NCBI RefSeq assembly: GCF_009363155.1
Contig: NZ_CP045302.1
Location: 2,773,001-2,837,000, forward strand
DNA length: 64,000 nucleotides
DNA from: Azotobacter salinestris
Lineage (GTDB): Bacteria > Pseudomonadota > Gammaproteobacteria > Pseudomonadales > Pseudomonadaceae
Direction of reading: 5' to 3'
The position numbers and the translations under genes were made by a program. Shown here piece after piece: positions 54,711 to 63,456 of this stretch (the first letter of the stretch is position 1; each line of letters begins with the position of its first letter). A model generated the notes under the pieces. It saw only the letters and a program-made list of their open reading frames with translations. It was not told where the DNA came from and did not search any database.

Positions 54711-55859
54711 ATGAAGATCACCCGACTGACCACCCATATCGTGCCGCCGCGCTGGCTGTTCCTGAAGGTCGAGACCGACGAGGGCATCGTCGGCTGGGGC
54801 GAGCCGATCGTCGAAGGCCGCGCGCACAGCGTGGCGGCAGCCGTCGCGGAACTGGCCGACTACCTGGTCGGCAAGGACCCGCGGCTGATCGAGGACCACT
54901 GGAACGTGCTCTACCGCGCCGGCTTCTACCGCGGCGGCCCGATCCACATGAGCGCCCTGGCCGGTATCGACCAGGCCCTCTGGGACATCAAGGGCAAGGC
55001 GCTCGGCGTGCCGGTGCATGCGCTGCTCGGCGGCCAGTGCCGCGAGCGCATCAAGGTGTATTCGTGGATCGGCGGCGACCGCCCGGCCGACGTCGCCCGC
55101 GCCGCCCGCGAGGTGGTCGGCCGCGGCTTCACCGCCGTGAAGATGAACGGCACCGAGGAGCTGCAGTTCGTCGACTCCTACGCCAAGATCGACGCGGCGG
55201 TGGCCAACGTGGCGGCGGTGCGCGAGGCGGTGGGGCCGGACATCGGCATCGGCGTGGACTTCCACGGCCGGGTGCACAAGCCGATGGCCAAGATCCTGGC
55301 CAGGGAGCTGGAGCCGTACCGGCTGATGTTCATCGAGGAGCCGGTGCTCAGCGAGAACTACGAGGCGCTGCGCGACATCCGCGAGCACACCTCGACGCCC
55401 ATCGCCCTCGGCGAGCGGCTGTTCTCGCGCTGGGACTTCAAGCGGGTGCTGGCCGACGGCTTCGTCGACATCATCCAGCCCGACCCCTCGCATTCCGGCG
55501 GCATCACCGAGACGCGCAAGATCGCCGCCATGGCCGAGGCCTACGACGTCGCCCTGGCGCTGCACTGCCCGCTGGGACCGATCGCCCTGGCCGCCAACCT
55601 GCAACTGGACGCGGTCTGCTACAACGCCTTCATCCAGGAGCAGAGCCTGGGCATCCACTACAACGAGAGCAACGACATCCTCGACTACCTGGCCAAGCCG
55701 GAAGTCTTCGCCTACCGCGACGGCTTCGTCGACATCCCCCAGGGGCCGGGGCTCGGCATCGAGGTCAACGAGGACTACGTGCGCGAGCGCGCGGAGGTCG
55801 GCCACCGCTGGCGCAACCCGGTCTGGCGCCACGCCGACGGCAGCGTCGCCGAGTGGTAA
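54711..55859 (+). CDS. dgoD: D-galactonate dehydratase
   Basis: The protein has 382 residues, the same length as E. coli DgoD. It belongs to the enolase superfamily: [20 protein letters not shown], then [37 protein letters not shown] (metal Asp, His), [50 protein letters not shown] and [20 protein letters not shown] (catalytic His). It makes 2-keto-3-deoxygalactonate. It follows dgoA by 72 bases with an AAGAGGCA ribosome site. Confidence 0.95.
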   Translation: MKITRLTTHIVPPRWLFLKVETDEGIVGWGEPIVEGRAHSVAAAVAELADYLVGKDPRLIEDHWNVLYRAGFYRGGPIHMSALAGIDQALWDIKGKALGVPVHALLGGQCRERIKVYSWIGGDRPADVARAAREVVGRGFTAVKMNGTEELQFVDSYAKIDAAVANVAAVREAVGPDIGIGVDFHGRVHKPMAKILARELEPYRLMFIEEPVLSENYEALRDIREHTSTPIALGERLFSRWDFKRVLADGFVDIIQPDPSHSGGITETRKIAAMAEAYDVALALHCPLGPIALAANLQLDAVCYNAFIQEQSLGIHYNESNDILDYLAKPEVFAYRDGFVDIPQGPGLGIEVNEDYVRERAEVGHRWRNPVWRHADGSVAEW

Positions 55860-55966
55860 GTCCGGTCGCGGCGCGCCGGCGCGTCTGAGACCACCGGCGG
55901 CCGCCGCTTTCCCTCACTGCAAGGACGCTCTCCGGCGCTTGCCGCCGGGAGTGCAGGTCAAACGCC

Positions 55967-57271
55967 ATGCATAACAACAATACGGCCGTGGCCTACGGCC
56001 AGGCTCCGTCGCGCTCGCGTTTCTTCATCATGCTGCTGCTGTTCGTCACCGTGGTGATCAACTACCTGGACCGCAGCAACCTCGCCATCGCCGCACCGCT
56101 GTTGTCCCGCGACCTGGGCATCGACCCGGTGCAGATGGGTCTGGTGCTCTCCGCCTTCGGCTGGACCTACGCCGCCATGCAGATCCCCGGCGGCTGGCTG
56201 GTCGACCGAGTGCCGCCGCGGGCACTCTACGCCCTGGCCATCGGCCTGTGGTCGCTGGCCACCCTGTTGCTCGGCTGGGTCGGCAGCTTCGTCGGCCTGT
56301 TCTTCCTGCGTCTGGCGGTCGGCGCGCTGGAGGCGCCGTCCTACCCGATCAACAATCGCGTGGTCACCACCTGGTTTCCGGAAAGCGAGCGGGCCTCGGC
56401 AATCGGCTTCTACACCTCCGGGCAGTTCGTCGGCCTGGCCTTTCTTACCCCGCTGCTGATCTACCTGCAGCAGACCTTCGGCTGGCAGATGGTGTTCTTC
56501 ATCACCGGCGGCATCGGCGTCATTTGGGCGCTGGTCTGGTATGCGGTCTACCGCGAGCCCGCCGATTTCCGTGCCACCAATGATGCTGAATTGGCGCTGA
56601 TCCGCGAGGGCGGCGGTCTGGTCGACCTGGGGCAGCGCAAGCCCCGGGACCGACGCTTCGACTGGGGGGATCTGCGGTTTGTGCTGAGCAAGCGCAAGCT
56701 TTGGGGCCTGTACCTCGGCCAGTACGCGCTGACCTCGACCCTGTGGTTCTTCCTCACCTGGTTCCCCACCTACCTGGTGCAGTACCGCGGACTGGACTTC
56801 ATCAAGGCCGGCGTCCTCGGCTCGCTGCCGTTCCTCGCCGCCTTCTGCGGGGTGATCTGCTCGGGCCTCGTCTCCGACTGGCTGGTGCGCCGCGGCCTAT
56901 CCCTGGGCCTGGCGCGCAAGATGCCGATCATCGGCGGCCTCTTGATCTCCACCAGTATCATCGGCGCCAACTACGTGGAATCGCCTGGCGCGATCATCTT
57001 CTTCCTCGCCTTGGCGTTCTTCGGCAACGGCCTGGCCTCGATCACCTGGTCGCTGGTCTCGGCACTGGCGCCGGAGCGGCTGCTCGGTCTGACCGGCGGG
57101 GTGTTCAACTTCATCGGCAACCTGTCCGCGGTCAGCGTGCCGATCGTCATCGGCCTTCTGGTGCAGGGTGACGACTTCACCCCGGCGATCACCTACATCG
57201 CCGCCATGGCCCTCTTGGGCGCGCTCTGCTACGGCGTGGTGGTCGGCAAGGTCGAGCGGATTCGCGAGTAG
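55967..57271 (+). CDS. dgoT: MFS galactonate/hexonate transporter (DgoT-like, ACS family)
   Basis: The protein has 434 residues and twelve membrane helices. NYLDRSNLAIAAPLLSRDLG in helix 1, IPGGWLVDRVPPRALYALAI in loop 2-3 and the signature-bearing RLAVGALEAPSYPINNRVVT with WFPESERASAIGFYTSGQFV are those of the anion:cation symporter family that includes DgoT. It brings in external galactonate. It is the last gene of the dgo operon, 107 bases after dgoD, and is followed by a bidirectional hairpin. Confidence 0.88.
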   Translation: MHNNNTAVAYGQAPSRSRFFIMLLLFVTVVINYLDRSNLAIAAPLLSRDLGIDPVQMGLVLSAFGWTYAAMQIPGGWLVDRVPPRALYALAIGLWSLATLLLGWVGSFVGLFFLRLAVGALEAPSYPINNRVVTTWFPESERASAIGFYTSGQFVGLAFLTPLLIYLQQTFGWQMVFFITGGIGVIWALVWYAVYREPADFRATNDAELALIREGGGLVDLGQRKPRDRRFDWGDLRFVLSKRKLWGLYLGQYALTSTLWFFLTWFPTYLVQYRGLDFIKAGVLGSLPFLAAFCGVICSGLVSDWLVRRGLSLGLARKMPIIGGLLISTSIIGANYVESPGAIIFFLALAFFGNGLASITWSLVSALAPERLLGLTGGVFNFIGNLSAVSVPIVIGLLVQGDDFTPAITYIAAMALLGALCYGVVVGKVERIRE

Positions 57272-57281
57272 GGCCATCGGG

Positions 57282-57303
57282 CCGGCTGCCGGAGGGCAGC
57301 CGG
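57282..57303. terminator. Hairpin between convergent dgoT and algE
   Basis: CCGGCTGCC and GGCAGCCGG form a perfect 9-bp stem around GGAG. It lies 11 bases after dgoT and 24 bases after the minus-strand algE stop, so it can serve both. No T-tract is present on either side. Confidence 0.6.
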
Positions 57304-57326
57304 TCGATGGCCTCCGTGAAGGGCGG

Positions 57327-59915
57327 TCAGGCCGCCTGGTCGGTCTGCAGCTCGGTGGTGCCGAGCAGTTCGAGCTGGAGGGCGTCGAAGGCGATGTCGG
57401 TCGCGGAGAGGCGGTCGACGAGGTTGCCGTCCAGGGCGATCTCGAAGTGGTTGCCCTCGGCGCCGGCCTCGCGGTCCTTGAGATAGGTCTTGGTGCCATC
57501 CTCGTTCAGCAGCAGGGCGAGGGTGCCGTTGTAGCCGTTGCCCAGGCCGCTGTAGCCGAGGGTGGAAAGGTCGAGCAGATCTTCACCGTGGGTGAAGTCG
57601 GTGATGTCGTCGACCCGGCTCACCCCGGTCTCGTAGTTGCGGAAGCTGTCCAGCCGCTCGCTGAAGCGGAACAGGTCCGCGCCGCTGCCGCCGGTCAGGC
57701 TGTCGCGCCCGGCGCCGCCGTCGAGCAGATCGTCGCCGTCGCCGCCGTCGAGCAGATCGCGTCCCGCTCCGCCGAGCAGCTCCTCGTTCATGGCGCTGCC
57801 GGACAGCTGGTCGTTGCCGCTGCTGCCCTGCAGTGCCTGGCGCTCGAGGATCAGCTGCGTCTCGCCGAGGCTCGCGAAATTCCCCTTCAGGGCGATCTCG
57901 AAGCGCCGGCCGTCGGCATCCGTGTCGAAGTTCTTGAGATAGGTGCGGCTGCCTTCGTCGTTGGTCCACAGCAGCAGGGTGCCGTTGTGGCCGTCGCCCA
58001 GGCCGCTGAAGCCCAGGGCTCCGAGATCGATGCGGTCCTCACTCGGGTCGAAGTCGGTGATCAGGTCGGAAAAGTTGTCGTCGGCGTTCTGGTAGCTGTC
58101 GGTCAGGCTGGTGAAGCGGAACACGTCGGCGCCCTCGCCGCCGCCGAGCTGGTCGCGCCCCTGGCCACCGACCAGCGTGTCGCTGCCGACGCCGCCGTTC
58201 AGCAGGTCGTTGCCCAGGCCACCGGTGAGGTTGTCGCTGCCGCTGCCGCCGTCGAGGCTTTCCGTCGCCGCGCTGCCGAGCAGGTTGTCGTCGCCCTCGC
58301 TGCCGGTGACGGCCTTAGGCTTGAAGGTCAGGTTGCTGCCGTCGAGCCGGCCGACGAGGTTGCCTTCCAGGGCAAGCATGAAGGAGCGGCCGTCGGCATC
58401 CGTCTCATGGCTTCTCAGGTAGGTGCGGCTGCCGTCGCTGCTGGTCATCACCGCCAGGGTGCCGCCGTAGCCGTCGCCCAGGCCGCTGAAGCCGAGCCCG
58501 GCGAGGTCGATACGATCCTGCGCGGCATCGAAGTCGAGGAGCAGGTCGGTGAGGTTGCTGCTGGCGGTGTAGTAGCTGTCCTGGATCGCCGCGAAGCGGA
58601 AGGTGTCGGCGCCCGCGCCGCCGCTCAGGTGATCGCTGCCGATGCCGCCCTCGAGGAGGTCGTTGCCGGCATCGCCGGCCAGCAGGTCGTGGCCGCTGCC
58701 GCCCAGCAGCAGGTCGGCGACCGGCGTGCCGAACAACTGGTCATGGCCGGTGCCGCCCTCGATCAGCTGATAGGCGTCGCCGGCGCTGCCGGAGAATTTC
58801 GAATAGGTTCCCGAGAGCTGCACGATCCCGCGCTGGATGCCGCTGACAGCGTTGTCGCCGACGATGCTGTAGTCGGTGCCATCGGCGCGCTCCAGCACAC
58901 CGAAGGTGGAGTTGGCCGAGCCGACGATGGTGTTGCCTTCGACCGTGACGTGCTGCGTCTCGTAGTAGTGGCCGGACGCCCCGGTGGTGTCGTCGTAGGC
59001 ATCCAGGAGGATTTCCGCGTTGATGCCGGCCTGCGCGTTGTCGTGGATATGGTTGTCGAGGATCTGCACATTCTCGGCGCCCTGCACGCGCACCCCCGCC
59101 GCGCCGTTGTTGTAGATCTCCGCTTCCTGCAGGGTGACGTCGGTGCTCATCTTGATCAGCACGCCTTCCATGCCGTTGTCATGGAAGGCGCCGCCTTCGA
59201 TCAGGATGTTGTAGGGCAGCGCCCGGTCTTCCGAGTTGCGCTGGACCACCAGGCCGTTGGCGCCGTTGCCGTAGGCCACGTTGTTGCGGAACACGATGTC
59301 ATGGCTGCTGGTGGTGATGTTGAAGCCATGACGGCCGTTGTTGTAGGAGAGGTTGTTCTCGAAGGTGCTGTCGATCTGGAAGTCGGCGACGAAGCCGTCC
59401 TTGCCGTTGCCGTGGGCGACACTGTCGCGGATCGTCAGGTTGATGGTCTGCTCGTGGGGATCGAAAGCATAGCGCGACACCTCGCGGATCTCCACCCGCT
59501 CGACCATGACGTTGTAGTCCGCACCGTCCTCCTCGGGGATATAGCCGGTATAGAAGCCGTCGACCTCGTCCGAGGTGTTGTCCTGGTTGCCGTCGATGGT
59601 CAGGTCGCTGATGCCGTAATCGTGGGTCTGCTCGCCGTTGGCCGAGCGGATGATGCCGGTGAGCTTCTGGTCCCAGCCGTCGACCAGCTTGATGACCGTC
59701 TGGCCCATGCCGGCGCCGGCCATATAAACGTTGCTCTTGATCATCAGGGCGCCGTCCGAGGCCTCGTCGCCGCCGCTGACCCGGTATTCGCCGGCCGGCA
59801 GGTAGACGGTGCCGCCCCCTGCCTTGTAGGCAGCATCGATTGCCGCCTGGATGGCATCCGTATCGTCGGTATTGCCATCGCCTTTTGCTCCGTACTCCTT
59901 GACGTTGAATTCCAC
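57327..59915 (-). CDS. algE: AlgE-type mannuronan C-5 epimerase (A-R-R-R), AlgE7-like active site
   Basis: The protein has 862 residues. The catalytic A-module (about 1-385) is a right-handed beta-helix starting MEFNVKEYGAKGDGNTDDTD. The active-site loop is SRYAFDPHEQT: Arg148, Tyr149, Asp152, His154, with Asp178 downstream. Three R-modules follow (about 386-855), each with LxGGxGxDxL calcium-binding nonapeptides. The end lacks a cleaved signal; such RTX enzymes leave by type I secretion. It converts mannuronate to guluronate in extracellular alginate. Glu117 and Arg148 replace the Lys117/Gly148 of AlgE4, as in AlgE7, which also has lyase activity (from memory). Numbering within the algE family cannot be settled here. 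Confidence 0.93.
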   Translation of the reverse strand: MEFNVKEYGAKGDGNTDDTDAIQAAIDAAYKAGGGTVYLPAGEYRVSGGDEASDGALMIKSNVYMAGAGMGQTVIKLVDGWDQKLTGIIRSANGEQTHDYGISDLTIDGNQDNTSDEVDGFYTGYIPEEDGADYNVMVERVEIREVSRYAFDPHEQTINLTIRDSVAHGNGKDGFVADFQIDSTFENNLSYNNGRHGFNITTSSHDIVFRNNVAYGNGANGLVVQRNSEDRALPYNILIEGGAFHDNGMEGVLIKMSTDVTLQEAEIYNNGAAGVRVQGAENVQILDNHIHDNAQAGINAEILLDAYDDTTGASGHYYETQHVTVEGNTIVGSANSTFGVLERADGTDYSIVGDNAVSGIQRGIVQLSGTYSKFSGSAGDAYQLIEGGTGHDQLFGTPVADLLLGGSGHDLLAGDAGNDLLEGGIGSDHLSGGAGADTFRFAAIQDSYYTASSNLTDLLLDFDAAQDRIDLAGLGFSGLGDGYGGTLAVMTSSDGSRTYLRSHETDADGRSFMLALEGNLVGRLDGSNLTFKPKAVTGSEGDDNLLGSAATESLDGGSGSDNLTGGLGNDLLNGGVGSDTLVGGQGRDQLGGGEGADVFRFTSLTDSYQNADDNFSDLITDFDPSEDRIDLGALGFSGLGDGHNGTLLLWTNDEGSRTYLKNFDTDADGRRFEIALKGNFASLGETQLILERQALQGSSGNDQLSGSAMNEELLGGAGRDLLDGGDGDDLLDGGAGRDSLTGGSGADLFRFSERLDSFRNYETGVSRVDDITDFTHGEDLLDLSTLGYSGLGNGYNGTLALLLNEDGTKTYLKDREAGAEGNHFEIALDGNLVDRLSATDIAFDALQLELLGTTELQTDQAA

Positions 59916-60010
59916 CTACTTCGCTTCCGTATGCAAATTGCGCAGCCGAGCGCGGTTGAGGAAGTGAGGCAGGGAAGGCCGGCTGCCCGAACAGGCCATC
60001 CCCGCCTCCG
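59916..60010 (-). repeat. algE leader repeat, copy 1
   Basis: Reading towards the minus-strand algE, this 95-bp leader contains GATGCCGGAGGCGGGGATGG, CTTGTTCGGG-like and GCGCAATTTGCATACGGAAG just before the start. It is nearly identical to 60510-60608 in inverted orientation, and partly to 63380-63456. Confidence 0.8.
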
Positions 60011-60509
60011 GCATCGTCACGGCTATTCGACCGTGCACTCGAAGGCGCGTCCGAAGACGTCCTGTTCCTGAATGAGCATGGAAAACGCTTCGGTGAAGCG
60101 AGTCGATGAGATGCCGGGAATTGGGACTAACGTACAAAAAATTAGTTCGCAAACGAACAATAAGGAGGCTTTGAGCCGGGTATTCACTCCTTCGGCAGGC
60201 AGTTGGGCAGAGGCGATGATGTGCTGGCGATCCGGCTCCAGGCCTGATCGTACAAGGGACGGGCCGGAGCGCGTCTGGCTGGCGCTGCTCACGGGCGGCT
60301 CCTGCAGCCGGGACAGGGTTTAAAAAGCCTATTGGTGAACCAGTTCTCATATTAAAAATGCATCTTTAATTCCATAAAGAACTAAAAAACACTTCAATAG
60401 TCGGAGGCGCACGGCAACGCGTCGACCAGTGTCGCTGGAGTTCCTTCCACGCCCACTCAGGGAGGGGCCAGCCGCGCTTTTCAAGCGCAGGGGTCGAGTA
60501 GTCGCGACG

Positions 60510-60608
60510 ATGCCGGAGGCAGGGATGGCTTGTTCGGGCAGTCGGCTTTTCCTGCCTCACTTCCTCAAAAGCGCTCGGCTGCGCAATTTGCATACGGAAG
60601 CGAAATAG
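60510..60608 (+). repeat. algE leader repeat, copy 2
   Basis: It contains GATGCCGGAGGCAGGGATGG, GCTTGTTCGGGCAGTCGGCT, TGCCTCACTTCCTCAAAAGC and GCGCAATTTGCATACGGAAG, ending GAAATAG at the ATG. With copy 1 it makes an inverted repeat across the shared promoter region. The central part, 60011-60509, holds no gene I can support and should contain both promoters; TTAAAAAG and AATTAGTTCGCAAACG segments are AT-rich. Confidence 0.8.
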
Positions 60609-63179
60609 ATGGAATTCAACGTTAAGGACTTTGGTGCGAAGGGAGATGGAAGAACGGATGACACGGATGCCATCCAGGCGGCAATCAATGCCGCTTACAA
60701 GGCCGGTGGCGGGACGGTGTACCTGCCGGCCGGCGAATACCGGGTCAGCGGGGGGGACGAGGCCTCGGACGGCGCCCTGATGATCAAAAGCAACGTTTAT
60801 ATGGCCGGCGCCGGCATGGGCCAGACCGTCATCAAGCTGGTCGACGGCTGGGACCAGAAGCTCACCGGCATCATCCGCTCGGCCAACGGCGAGGAAACCC
60901 ACAACTACGGCATCAGCGACCTGACCATCGACGGCAACCAGGACAACACCTCGGGCGAAGTCGACGGCTTCTATACCGGTTATATCCCCGAGGAGGATGG
61001 TGCGGACTACAACGTCACCGTCGAGCGGGTGGAGATCCGCGAGGTGTCCCGCTACGGCTTCGACCCCCACGAGCAGACCATCAACCTGACGATCCGCGAC
61101 AGCGTCGCCCACGACAACGGCAAGGACGGCTTCGTCGCCGACTTCCAGATCGACAGCACCTTCGAGAACAACGTCTCCTACAACAACGGTCGCCACGGCT
61201 TCAACGTCGTCACCAGCAGCCACGACATCGTCCTGCGCAACAACGTCGCCTACGGCAACGGCGCCAACGGTCTGGTGGTCCAGCGCGGTTCGGAAGACCG
61301 CAGCTTCGTCTACAACGTCCAGATCGAGGGCGGTTCCTACTACGGCAACGGCCAGGAAGGCGTGCTCATCAAGATGAGCAACAACGTCAGCCTGCAGGGC
61401 GCCGAAATCTACGACAACGGTACTGCCGGGGTGCGCGTGCAGGGCGGCGTGAACGTGCAGATCCTCGACAACTACATCCACGACAACGCGCAGAGCGGCA
61501 TCAACGCGGAAGTCCTCCTGGAAGCCTACGACGACTTCGACGGCGCCTCCGGCGACCATTACGTCTCGAAGTACATCACGGTCCAGGGCAACACCATCGT
61601 CGGTTCGGCCAACTCCACCTTCGGCGTACTGGAGCGCGCCGACGGCACCGACTACAGCACCGTCGCCAACAACGGCGTCAGCGGCATCCAGCGCGGGATC
61701 GTGCAGCTCTCGGGGACGCACTCGAAATTCTCCGGCAGCGCCGGCGACGCGTATCAGCTGATCGACGGCGGCAGCGGCCACGACCTGCTGCTCGGCACAC
61801 CGATCGCCGACCTGCTGCTGGGCGGCAGCGGTAACGACCTCCTGGTCGGCGATGCCGGCAACGACATCCTCGAGGGCGGCATCGGCAGCGACCGGCTGAG
61901 CGGCGGCGAGGGCGCCGACACCTTCCGCTTCGCGGCGATCCAGGACAGCTACTACACCGCCAGCAGCAACCTCACCGACCTGCTCCTCGACTTCGACGCC
62001 GGGCAGGACCGCATCGATCTCGCCGGGCTCGGCTTCAGCGGCCTGGGCAACGGCTACGGCGGCACCCTGGCGGTGGTGACCAACAGCGACGGCAGCCGCA
62101 CCTACCTGAAGAGCTACGAGAGGGACGCCGATGGCCGCTCCTTCTCGCTCACCCTGGAAGGCAACCTCGTCGGCCGGCTCGACGGCAGCAACCTGACCTT
62201 CAAGCTCAAGGCCGTCACCGGCAGCGAGGGCGACGACAGCCTGCTCGGCAGCGCGGCGGCGGAAACCCTCGACGGCGGCAGCGGCAGCGACAACCTCGTC
62301 GGTGGCCTGGGCAACGACCTGCTGAACGGCGGCGCCGGCAACGACATTCTGAGCGGCGGTCAGGGACGCGACCAGCTCAGCGGCGGCGAGGGCGCGGACG
62401 TGTTCCGCTTCACCAGCCTGACCGACAGCTACCAGAACGCGGGGGACAACTTCGCCGACCTGATCACCGACTTCGATCCGAGCGAGGACCGCATCGACCT
62501 CGGCGGACTGGGCTTCAGCGGCCTGGGCGACGGCCACAACGGCACCCTGCTGCTGTGGGTCAACAGCGAAGGCACCCGCACCTATCTCAAGAACTTCGAC
62601 ACGGATGCCGACGGCCGGCGCTTCGAGATCGCCCTGGAAGGAAACTTCTCCTCCCTGAGCGAGACGCAGCTGATCCTCGAGCGCCAGGCGCTGAAAGGCA
62701 GCAGCGACAACGACCAACTGTCCGGCAGCGCCATGGACGAGGAGTTGCTCGGCGGCGAGGGGCGCGACCTCCTCGACGGCGGCGACGGAGACGATCTGCT
62801 CGACGGCGGCGCCGGGCGCGACAACCTGACCGGCGGCAGCGGCGCGGACGTGTTCCGCTTCAGCGAGCGGCTGGACAGCTTCCGCAACTACGAGACCGGG
62901 GTGAGCCAAGTCGACTACATCACCGACTTCACCCCCGGTGAAGATCTGATCGACCTTTCCGCGCTCGGCTACAGTGGTCTGGGCAACGGCTATAATGGCA
63001 CCCTGATGGTACTGGTGAACACGGAGGGAACCAGGACCTACCTCAAGGATCGCGAGAGCGATGCGGACGGCAACCGTTTCGAGATCACCCTGGAAGGCAA
63101 CCATCTCGATCAGCTCTCCAGCGACGACTTCATCTTCACCAACCTCGAAGTGATCGGCAGCAGCTCGCAGGCTGCCTGA
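60609..63179 (+). CDS. algE7: AlgE-type mannuronan C-5 epimerase (A-R-R-R), AlgE7-like
   Basis: The protein has 856 residues, the length I recall for A. vinelandii AlgE7. The A-module starts MEFNVKDFGAKGDGRTDDTD; the active-site loop is SRYGFDPHEQT (Arg148, Tyr149, Asp152, His154) with Asp178. Glu117 is in TSGEVDGFYTGY. Three R-modules follow, each with a block such as GGSGNDLLVGDAGNDILEGG and a closing FRFAAIQDSYYTASSNLTDL-type sheet. The protein ends SSQAA. It is closely related along its whole length to the divergent neighbour. Secretion and extracellular alginate modification are expected; lyase side activity is likely from residues 117 and 148. The symbol is tentative. Confidence 0.93.
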   Translation: MEFNVKDFGAKGDGRTDDTDAIQAAINAAYKAGGGTVYLPAGEYRVSGGDEASDGALMIKSNVYMAGAGMGQTVIKLVDGWDQKLTGIIRSANGEETHNYGISDLTIDGNQDNTSGEVDGFYTGYIPEEDGADYNVTVERVEIREVSRYGFDPHEQTINLTIRDSVAHDNGKDGFVADFQIDSTFENNVSYNNGRHGFNVVTSSHDIVLRNNVAYGNGANGLVVQRGSEDRSFVYNVQIEGGSYYGNGQEGVLIKMSNNVSLQGAEIYDNGTAGVRVQGGVNVQILDNYIHDNAQSGINAEVLLEAYDDFDGASGDHYVSKYITVQGNTIVGSANSTFGVLERADGTDYSTVANNGVSGIQRGIVQLSGTHSKFSGSAGDAYQLIDGGSGHDLLLGTPIADLLLGGSGNDLLVGDAGNDILEGGIGSDRLSGGEGADTFRFAAIQDSYYTASSNLTDLLLDFDAGQDRIDLAGLGFSGLGNGYGGTLAVVTNSDGSRTYLKSYERDADGRSFSLTLEGNLVGRLDGSNLTFKLKAVTGSEGDDSLLGSAAAETLDGGSGSDNLVGGLGNDLLNGGAGNDILSGGQGRDQLSGGEGADVFRFTSLTDSYQNAGDNFADLITDFDPSEDRIDLGGLGFSGLGDGHNGTLLLWVNSEGTRTYLKNFDTDADGRRFEIALEGNFSSLSETQLILERQALKGSSDNDQLSGSAMDEELLGGEGRDLLDGGDGDDLLDGGAGRDNLTGGSGADVFRFSERLDSFRNYETGVSQVDYITDFTPGEDLIDLSALGYSGLGNGYNGTLMVLVNTEGTRTYLKDRESDADGNRFEITLEGNHLDQLSSDDFIFTNLEVIGSSSQAA

Positions 63180-63183
63180 CACG

Positions 63184-63211
63184 GTCTGGCCTGGGCGTGC
63201 CCAGGCCAGAC
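63184..63211 (+). terminator. Strong hairpin after algE
   Basis: GTCTGGCCTGGGC and GCCCAGGCCAGAC form a perfect 13-bp stem with a two-base GT turn, starting 5 bases after the stop. No T-tract follows (ATCCACCC). Confidence 0.7.
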
Positions 63212-63456
63212 ATCCACCCAGCCGTCGGCAGCCATGCCAGTTGCCGACGACTGGACGAACCGATCTGCTCTTCCTCCAGTCTGACCCCTTGAAACGCGTG
63301 GGTCGTTTCAATCGAGCGCCCTCCGTCCCTGCAACAGGGCCGGACAGTCGCGTTGACACCAGAGACGGGAAAAGCTTGTTCGGGTAGTCGTCTCTTCCTA
63401 CTCCATTCCGGATAGGCAGCGTTCCGCTGCGTATCACTGGGTCAGGAAGTGGATCT

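Noticed and set aside
57640..58720. Regular short DNA repeats within algE, considered as a CRISPR-like array
   Set aside because: They encode the LxGGxGxDx calcium-binding nonapeptides in one open frame and vary in sequence without uniform spacers.
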